DNA from: Nereocystis luetkeana
Taxonomy: Eukaryota; Sar; Phaeophyceae; Laminariales; Laminariaceae
Reading direction: 5' to 3'
Assembly (NCBI GenBank): GCA_031213475.1
Contig: JARUPZ010000030.1
Location: forward strand, 7,061,661-7,125,660
Length of the DNA stretch: 64,000 nucleotides
Below the pieces are notes generated by a model. It had not been told where the DNA came from. It did not search any database and saw only the letters and a program-made list of their open reading frames with translations. Positions within the stretch are counted from its first letter, which is position 1; every line of letters begins with the position of its first letter. The position numbers and the translations under genes are program-made. Below, piece by piece: positions 56,301 through 64,000 of the stretch.

Positions 56301-57199
56301 TAAACACGCCGACTACTGTTTTTTTACTGAAAACCCTGCCGATACCACCTACTTACTGCTGCATTCTGTTTCACCTGCATTCCAGGTGGCTCCGCGAGGA
56401 AGCAGCAGTCGGTGTGAAGTGCTATGGGTTTGCTTGTGTAGGCAGCGTCGCGACAGGAGTAATCGGCGTCCACTGTCTCTGTCGAGACGCTCCATGACTC
56501 CTTGCCGTAGTATGTTCCCATAAGGTGTCCACCGATTTTGCGTCCAAGTGCCTCGGTGCCGGCCATATTCGTCGGGACTCCTCGTACTAGCGCTATACCA
56601 TGCGACTTTAGGACACCCATAAGTTGAGAGGCTGCAGTCTGGGACGAAGACGAGGATGGTGCTGGTGATGACTGTTCATCGTCCCCCATAATATCCTTGT
56701 ACTCGAAGCTGGGAGGAGCGTTGGCTGAGGCAGACGAGAACACGTCTTTGCCCCACAACACCGAAGTGGAGACTGGGCGAGCAACGTCGGCCGACTTACC
56801 AAATCGCAGGCGGAGACTGCGCGCAGTTTCCGAGCTGCAGTGCCGCCGAAGCCGTGCGATCGGGATAGTACACTCTTCATCTTCCTCTTCGTTGCCGTCG
56901 GCATCCCAGCGCAGTCGGAGAATCTGATGCAAAGTTTGATCCGTTCCTGTGATGGCTACGGTGGGGTCAGCTGCCTCTGGTGGCACCGATGATAGGGTTT
57001 CAACCGATGCATGAGTTACCGGTGTTTCGCTGGATATCGCAGACGTGTCGCCCTGTTTCGCACACATGGGGAAATGTCGATTTGAGGCGGAGCAGGTCGC
57101 CCCGGAAAATATTAGGGTATTGTCCTTGCAATAACAGTACTGATGTGACGCGCGGTTGACAGCAGAGCTCTGCTCCAGCTGTGTATTACTCACCGTCAT
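53307..57199 (-). CDS. Gamma-butyrobetaine/trimethyllysine dioxygenase-like protein, five exons
   Basis: Fe(II)/2-oxoglutarate dioxygenase of the GBBH/TMLH family, whose known members hydroxylate carnitine precursors; the substrate here is not proven. Exons (minus strand): 57199-56375, 55521-55312, 55096-54996, 54226-54133 and 53381-53307. All four introns are GT-AG and the phases fit, giving 434 residues. The family's catalytic set is present: His262-Thr-Asp264 (ALHTD, then AEPPGMQ), distal His404 (HRALHAR) and Arg in GWRRMVGCYIGMDE for 2-oxoglutarate. The 142-residue His-His spacing is close to the human enzymes. ADGFAVAERL is also typical. The N-terminal GBBH_N-like part (LRLRWDADG) lacks most of its usual zinc-binding Cys. 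The start is the first ATG after an in-frame TAA; an earlier exon or a transit peptide cannot be excluded. Confidence 0.88.
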
Positions 57200-58335
57200 G
57201 TACACATCCGGTGACCCATGCTCAAATTATTTCAGCTAACGAAATTTTTCCGTGCGAGGTATGCCAACCGCTTTTGCTCGGGCCTGGCGGACATATACGA
57301 GTATGTAATCCTGGTTCAGCTTCATTCGGGTAAGACGTTTTTTTTTACAACGTTCGGGTGGCAATCAAGAGTAGTTTTGTCCGTAGACGAAGTAACAGCC
57401 TACGCAAACGAAGTAACGGACAAAGCAGGGTTTATTGGTAGAGAAAATGTGGCATGTCTGTATCGGGAACTGGGATAGAGCGAGTTTGGTTTGGAAGGAA
57501 AGGCCTCGAACGCAGTCCTTGCAAGCCAGGCATCGAGCGTAGGTCAGCACCCCCACGCCGGGCACGAGCAAGCACGAGGTCCTGTGACGAGCACTGGCAG
57601 ACGTGAGGTAGTCGCTGGTTTGTCGATTCAAGCCAGGAAGTTGTGCCTTCCTTTCTGCCGCCCCACCCCCCCTTTTTTTCTTTCGAAGGGGGGGGGGGGG
57701 GGGCACGAGTAGCTGGTGTTACGGAGGGAAATGTTTTTCTCTTCCGTTTTGGTTTTACTTCAGTTAGATCATAGGAGTCGAATGGTACCGTACCATTGGG
57801 AGGCTTGGTCATACGAGACAACTGTAGGCCGTACTTGTTGGGAACCCGGCCGGTATCATAGTAGGGAGAGATACGTAAAATAGAGTGGTCGAGATACTCA
57901 GGGTATTGCAGGAAGCTGCGATAGAGGTATGGGGCCGAGGGGAGGAACCTCTCTCTACCACGACTCAGGAAACGATGATGATGATGCCATTCGAAAGATA
58001 TACAATAAGCACAGTTATTGTTGTTGATGGGATCATGATGTATATAGGTATGCAATTGATAGCAAAAAAACTGGTGTGTTCCAGCCTGTATTATACTCCA
58101 TATCACATCGTTGATTTGCTATTTGGAACCAAGCGTAACCTACGACACTCTACCCGTGATATGTAGGCTGAAGCCCAGCATTCCGTTGCGTTCAAGTTAA
58201 CCCGAAAATCCTCTCGTCGGCATCCAAAGCAGTCACGGTCTGTGCTGGGTCATTTGCAGGCCACCAACTTCGCCACAGAGAGGGTTGTAGGTGTGTTGTC
58301 TCCAAATAAATGAAAAATACGTGCGATTTTCTTGT
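57200..58335. other. Upstream region of the dioxygenase gene
   Basis: Should contain its promoter, but no clear element is visible. A long minus-strand frame (57432-58106) lacks an early ATG and a domain. A G17 run lies at 57686-57703. Confidence 0.4.
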
Positions 58336-58695
58336 TTGTTCTTTTCCTCCATCCCATTTATTATTGTCCTCGCCCCACTATTGTCTCGCTCCCTCCCAGT
58401 AGTACCTCTAATCCAAGGTAACCTAGCGGGTGCTCCTCCCCCCTTCCCACTATTAATACGAATCGTGCCTTCCTTGAGTTTTACCGCTGGAAGAATTCAG
58501 TATTTTCTCCCCTCATCGACTTGCGTTGAGTTTCGCAAATTTACGCTATTATTCATAATAATAGGGTGCACTTTCTCCACTGACTGGGGGAAAAAAACGC
58601 CTTGGCTATCGGGGGAAGAATTCGCCATTTTCTTCCCTGTTTGACTACCGTCAACTTTTTTTGCAAACTCACACTATGAGTGAGCGCTCTCGGCG
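58336..58695 (-). mobile_element. Old SINE copy without its tRNA head
   Basis: 58336-58548 matches the body of the SINE at 40241 in the same orientation (CTCCCCCCTTCCCACTATTA, then TTTTCTCCCCTCATCGACT), with heavy divergence. A second partial body block (GGGGGAAGAATTCGCC to CTGTTTGACT) follows at 58610-58660. No box A or B is found. Confidence 0.65.
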
Positions 58696-58904
58696 TTTGG
58701 TTTACAAGAAGAAAAAATGGCTTGGCAGGACTCTCTGAAACCTGTTAGCTTTATTTAGTAGTCACGAGGATTGGACCCTACACGAGCCGGGCAATTATGT
58801 AGCCTCTTCTCGGCTCGCGTTTTGAAACAACACCTGTACTACAGTAGTAGTCGCCGCAAAAAAAAAGCACGATCGATTGTTTGCTGAAATGTGTTTGCAA
58901 CTAT

Positions 58905-59260
58905 TCTCAGTTTGTAAAATGGAGTCTCAGCTGCGGTAATGGCAAACTTGTCTGTCTGTCTGTCGGTCGGTCTGTCCGTCTGCATGTCCGCATGGATTAT
59001 ATTTTCGAACACATTCCAATGGTCGTTATAAAAAGTCGTCAACGATGATATTCGTACAACCTATTCGACCCTTACGGACCTTTTATACTGAAACATACCA
59101 TACCACCATGCTAATTTAGCCATACCAGTACAGGATATCCACGACGACACCGTCCGTACCAACGTATCATACCACATGCTGTATTGTGTTTTTCCCGTAC
59201 CATACCGCCAACAATACCATACCACGTACATACGGTGTTTCGCAATATAATACAGAAGTT
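58905..59260 (-). repeat. GGTATGG-rich dispersed repeat, copy 2 (inverted)
   Basis: In reverse it repeats the layout at 25585-26095: ACAAACTGAG-like end, a short CAGA microsatellite (58950-58983 as TCTG), CGTAAGGGTCGAATAGG and then GGTATGG motifs. Confidence 0.78.
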
Positions 59261-62190
59261 CCATGATAATCTGGGAGAAATCGATTTTAGGTTGGTAAGT
59301 TGTTCAGGTTACAATCTGGGAGAAAGGATCTTTAGGTTGGTAACGCTGTTCAGGTATTTTGGTTCCTGCTGGGATCAAGGTACGGGCGGAGACCCAACCC
59401 AACACTAGAGGTGGGCACCTCAAGGGCAAACAAAAAAATAAACGGATAACGAGACGATATTCTAAAAACTAAAACCGGATAAAACCGTTTTATTTAAGTT
59501 TTCGGAAAACCGATTAAAACAGGATGCCAAAGTGAAACGCCTTCATATCGTTGCACCAAACGGCAATTTTGCGTGCAATACGTGTTGTTTGTGTGGATTA
59601 CATCTACTGGTGCGTGCCACCCTAAAATGAGGTGGTGTGGCACCCACTGCCATAACAACAGCTAGCACGTAATGGTACGGGGTGACGTTTCATGGAATAA
59701 AACAAGACCTTGCCTATCTATATACTCAGTAGTATACGTACTGAAGTATACAGTAGCACAGTACCGTACATCTGCCTCCTGGTAGTATATCATATATATA
59801 TATATCATATACCTGGTGTTTGTGTAGAGCTTCAAGTATTCAGTTGTAGTCCTACAAGGCTAATATACTGCTCTGGTCATGCAGTAATCTCTCAAATATA
59901 TTAAGTCATGGAGGACGTGCAGCAGGCTCGACGAGCTCAATTATTTATCTGATACATAAGTATAAAGGGTGTCCCTGGTATCTAACAGTGATACCCTTAT
60001 TGGCAGGGTTGTACACAAAAAGTCGGTATGGGCCGTGGTCATGAATCACAGGAGATATAAAATACATTGCACGAGTCTCGCGATGATGCACTGCGTGAGA
60101 CCAAAAGAAACAGCCGCTGTTGAGAAACTTCACGCATATTTCTCGTTTGACTTTGCATCGGTGCCCCCCCCCCCCCCCGAAGACTATCAAACACCGACCA
60201 GCAGTCAGGAATTCGCGAGTAGTAACAAAGTGAAATACCCACCCCTATACTAGTTCTACAGGACACCATAATGGACATTATATAACCTCTAAACGCCACC
60301 GGAAAAAAGGGGGGAGGGGGGCTGACTATGACAGCCCCCCAGCTGGCAGCGCCCACACCCAACACCCCTAAAAGCTATGCCACCTGAACCAGCAGCACCT
60401 ACATATTAACTATCCTGGCTTCCAGGTAAAGCAGCAAAGCCTTAGGGTCAGCGTGCTAATATTTTGAAAAAAAAAAAACGGCAGTATCACAAGTTCACGA
60501 CTAGGCTGTGACTCTTATGGGACCCAAAATGGGAAAAAAACAGAGTTTGTTTGTTGTATAGAGATCCAGGAGGAATTTCGTGCCAGATCCGACATATCGA
60601 ATCTTATCGATGGTTAAAAACGTAATCTCTAAAACATTTTCTGTATTTCGATCGAAAATAAATGGCCTGGCCAGACGAAACCAGACACCAGTTCTGTACG
60701 GTCCCAGAGCTGGCCAAAACCGGATTTGAGCCCCAACACAGGAGGCATATTATCTTGGCGGGCCTAATACGTGTTTGTGCATATCATCGCTACTACCGCT
60801 GTAGACTGTCTCGGCATCTCTGACACGGTATCCCGGCATATAGCGGTAGCTAGAGACTCCAAGCTTCGGTGATGGTGAACAACGGACTGCGCCGCATGCT
60901 GTTGGCGGTTGTCGTTGTGTTCTCTTTAGCTTTCTGCAATGTCAATGCATGCTGTAGCAGACTGCCAAGCTTGGGGACCCTTCGTCGAAGAAGCTAGCCC
61001 AGGCCAGGAAGCTCGAGTCTGCGAGCGCAAGCCACATGTTACCCGGCGGGTCCCAAACAGGATGCGTGGGTGCCGTGTACTGTTGTTGCGTGTCCGCCGA
61101 ATTCAAATATTATTGCGGTATCTCCTCCCTCCAATGTGCTCCCAACTCAAATGAACCCTGGCATACATACACAAATTAATTACAATACTTAAGAAAGGAA
61201 AATACAAAACTCGGTATACGAATCTGGGCCATACGAAAAACAGAAGTGCATGCCAGTTCTGTTTTCCAGTTTAGGCTCCCATAAGATTCAGCCTGGCACA
61301 CTTTCATCCGAAACCAAGCTGACAACCAGCTTTGTCACCCATCACACCCTAAAGTACAGCATCCTTCTTACGTCCCAAAATTGTTATCTAGGATATAATA
61401 CGGAATTTGGGGATGTTTTGCATCGTCTGCCACTCTGTTCGAAAACATCATGAGCTTTATGTATTTGTGAGTAGTATTCAATCGTAAATTATAATTCCGG
61501 ACACATAGATTTTTCTGAAGTTCTTAAGGAAATAGTGATGATAGTCATACTCTATCAATAGCTTTCGCTGGAACTACTACTGTTATGCAGCAGGAGGTTT
61601 GTTTTAATAGCTGTCTTCCGAGCTTTGGTTAATGTAAATACTTACGATACCAGGGTACCAGGTACGCACGTCCTGTAATCAAGATGCTTTACTATTATTA
61701 ATAATACTAGTCCTGCAACTGCGGCTGTGTAGGTAGTGGTAATGGTTTTACTCTGTCGAAAATCGTTGAAAATATGTCCTGTTCTGCCGGTTTTAACCGG
61801 TTTTCCGGTTTTATCCGGTTTCAGGTTAACCGGTATAAACAGGGAAGAAAACCCGCGGTTTTGTTCTTCGAAAAACCGACTACTCGAACAACTTGTCAAG
61901 CCTGCTGGGTTCCCAAAAACCGGTTTAAACCGTTTTTGTTTTTTTTTTGTACCCACCTCTACCCAACCCCTGACTCTAACACTAACCCTAATCCTGACCC
62001 CAAACCGCAACCAAAACGGGCCAAAACTGCTCATAAACGCGGGTGCGCCACGTTTGCATCGAACCAGGAAATTGCTCAATTGCGGACGACGATTCCAAAG
62101 TTCAGACCGCGCTACGCATTTTTCAAGTCAAAAACATCCCAAAAGATCCCTTCTCCAAGATTGCTAAACCTACTCAAAATATATCCCCGA
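59261..62190. other. Gene-poor stretch
   Basis: Short AAACCGG/CCGGTTTT-type repeats occur at 59470-59525 and 61785-61935, and a C15 run at 60164-60178. Reading frames of up to about 200 codons near 61640-62370 cover such repeats and have no domain. Confidence 0.45.
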
Positions 62191-62194
62191 CACC

Positions 62195-62370
62195 GTTCCA
62201 TCGTACCATACCGCCAACGTATCATACCTCACACTACTGTATTTTCCGGTACCATACCGCCACCAATACCATACCACATACCAGATACGATGTTTTTCCC
62301 ATACACTATATATACCACCAACATAGCCCATAAACCCCATACCGCGTTTTTTCTTATAGTATATTAAACC
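62195..62370 (-). repeat. GGTATGG-rich dispersed repeat, partial copy 3
   Basis: ACCATACCGCCAACGTATCA and ACCATACCGCCACCAATACC on the plus strand correspond to the motif field of copy 2 (59100-59250). The microsatellite part is missing. Confidence 0.7.
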
Positions 62371-63683
62371 GTAGTAGCATCATACTAGGTACCATACACT
62401 ACGAGATCACATCAAGTACACAAGAGGAGCAGACGTTGAAGGTGCAAGGTGATGACATGATGAGTGAAATGAAGGTGCAAGCAAAAGTGGTCACTGGTCA
62501 GGTAATATATGAGGAGATGAAGGCGCAAACGGGGACCGATGCCACCATGGAGCAGACTGCTATTTCCACCCGTGAACATCCAGGACGTCTACAGAGTATC
62601 CAGGCCTCATCCTAGACACGGAATCGGACGACTTGGGTGATCAGCTTTTCGTATCGAAAAATGGTAAGCTCTCTGAATTTAATATGTTCTCGATGACAAC
62701 AAACAGCACCAGAACCATCGATGAGTTGGGTGGTGGGACAACTGTATAGCGTCGTTCCTTGCGCGGTCAGCGGGTGGCGCATCTCTCCGTGGCCAGACAC
62801 CAACCGTCGGCTGCCGCGGGTTTGTACTCGTTGACATTGCCCGCAAACAAGCGGGTTGGCCGTGGGCTGAGTCTGTGTCGAGATCGAGCGTATTTTGTCC
62901 CATGAGCTGATTATTATCAGCGTGTTAACAATTTGCAACGAGAAAAACTCAATTGCGCCGGCTGCAGCAAAAACGAGTAAAAATCAAACATTGATTTCCC
63001 CTTTATTTTGCTCATGAATCTGGAAATATTGTTAAGAAGATAGTGCTGGACATTATTAGCCACACTTAACCTACACAGGCATATATATCACAGAGCCGAT
63101 ATCGACTGTCAACATGTACTCAAAACCTACCATACCTCAACCCCACCTTAAAAACAGTCTCTACATTATTATCTGTGTGCTACCAGTCCCTTTTACATGC
63201 CTAACTCCCATACCACCCACACTCCTCTTCTTCTTTCAACTCGCCGACCTCCTAAAGGATAACAAGCCCCTGCTCGTACACCCACACGAGTAGAGTACTA
63301 CGGTAGATGGTCTTTCTCTTCACTGTATCAACCCTTCCCAGCCTCTGTCTGTCTTCCTCGTTCAACCACCTACTACTGCAACCCACGATCAACTCAATGA
63401 ACCTCTTGCCCATCCCCTCTGTCCACGCATGCTAACGATTCAATACCTCTCTACAAACCCCAGATTTCCTCCGTTCAATCTCGACTTTTTTCTCACAGCG
63501 GCGACACAGGGATATTTTCCGCTGTACTTTGAAAGAAATGTTTTTGAAAGAAAACGTTTGTGCTTCGCGTTTCCATTGGCATACTATAGGTCTTCTACAA
63601 CAGCAAGCAGTGGAACACTTTTACTTCGTCTGTATTTGGCGATCCGCGTCGTATGTTTAGGTACTCGTAAATATCCCGCCAGT
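62371..63683. other. Gene-poor stretch
   Basis: No gene, RNA or repeat recognised. Confidence 0.5.
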
Positions 63684-63792
63684 TATTACGGGGGACCATA
63701 GTTAATAGGACCAAATTTTGTTAGTAAAAATGTTTAAATATATAGGTTTTTATGTATACCACAGGTCCTATTAACTATGGTCCCCCGTAATA
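63684..63792. mobile_element. MITE-like inverted-repeat element, 109 bp
   Basis: The left arm TATTACGGGGGACCATAG, continued by TTAATAGGACC, pairs without mismatch with the right arm GGTCCTATTAACTATGG, continued by TCCCCCGTAATA. The centre is about 50 bp of AT-rich sequence. Best-preserved member of the family at 23831 and 33187. Confidence 0.85.
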
Positions 63793-64000
63793 GTTGAAAA
63801 TGCATGTCAATCTGCCGAAGGTGTAACCAACCCACATATATATATATGTCATGTCTTTTATTGGCCAACAGAGCGTCGTCAGCTCTCCGACCGCTTGTTA
63901 GGGATCTCCTAGGTTTCGCGGTCTGGGGCAGCCGAGTTCACCGGGCGGATCGCCATCGTGTGAGCGCTTAATACCCGCCAGTTGATCATCTCTCTTGACA
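63793..64000. other. Right edge
   Basis: A short TA repeat near 63836-63848; otherwise nothing. Confidence 0.5.

Noticed and set aside
57432..58106. 224-codon minus-strand gene upstream of the dioxygenase
   Set aside because: No early ATG, low-complexity Pro run from a G17 tract, no domain. An upstream exon cannot be ruled out.
61642..62367. Overlapping 143-197-codon frames
   Set aside because: They cover AACCGGTTTT and ACCCTAA-like simple motifs and a GGTATGG repeat; no domain. The ACCCTAA-like stretch is too short to call telomeric.

Overview
This is nuclear DNA from a eukaryote. It has a protein gene split by GT-AG introns, a tRNA-derived SINE family with poly(A) tails, LINE fragments, a tyrosine-recombinase retrotransposon, a Ty3/gypsy remnant and a great deal of satellite DNA. 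Nothing looks bacterial or organellar. I cannot name the species. The mix of repeats would suit an alga or another protist, possibly a brown alga, but that is a weak guess.

Layout. 1-12770 is a tandem array of an almost identical 3.98-kb unit: three full copies and 843 bp of a fourth, and the array runs off the left edge. 12771-14919 holds CTG-rich and AT-rich simple sequence and a LINE 3' end. 14920-22653 is a decayed retrotransposon with reverse transcriptase, RNase H and tyrosine recombinase. Its terminal repeats have the A1...B1-A2...B2 order typical of Ngaro/PAT-type elements, with an array of hairpin repeats between A2 and B2. A LINE fragment sits inside its RNase H. 22654-27029 is mostly gene-poor, with MITE-like, minisatellite and GGTATGG-rich repeats. 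27030-29941 is a second, truncated copy of the retrotransposon carrying a SINE insertion.

29942-36960 has no gene I recognise. It holds a 20-bp GGGGATCCC-rich array, a second MITE-like element and about ten copies of a roughly 183-bp satellite. 36965-37904 contains exon-like blocks on the minus strand. 38274-39301 is the 3' end of a LINE with a (CAA)n tail, and 40241-40576 is a second SINE. Two identical-length (254 bp) TG...CA direct repeats enclose 41661-45527. Degenerate tandem blocks fill 46077-48935. 48991-52830 is the 3' part of a Ty3/gypsy-like element: integrase, a 71-bp minisatellite and a putative 3' LTR.

The only clear host gene lies on the minus strand at 53307-57199: five exons encoding a 2-oxoglutarate dioxygenase of the gamma-butyrobetaine/trimethyllysine hydroxylase family. 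The right end, 57200-64000, carries an old SINE copy, two more GGTATGG repeats and a third MITE-like element.

The mobile-element genes are nearly all broken. In the tyrosine-recombinase element several frame breaks coincide with long G runs, so either real decay or homopolymer error is possible. Most long reading frames in the window lie in low-complexity or repeated DNA and are not genes.
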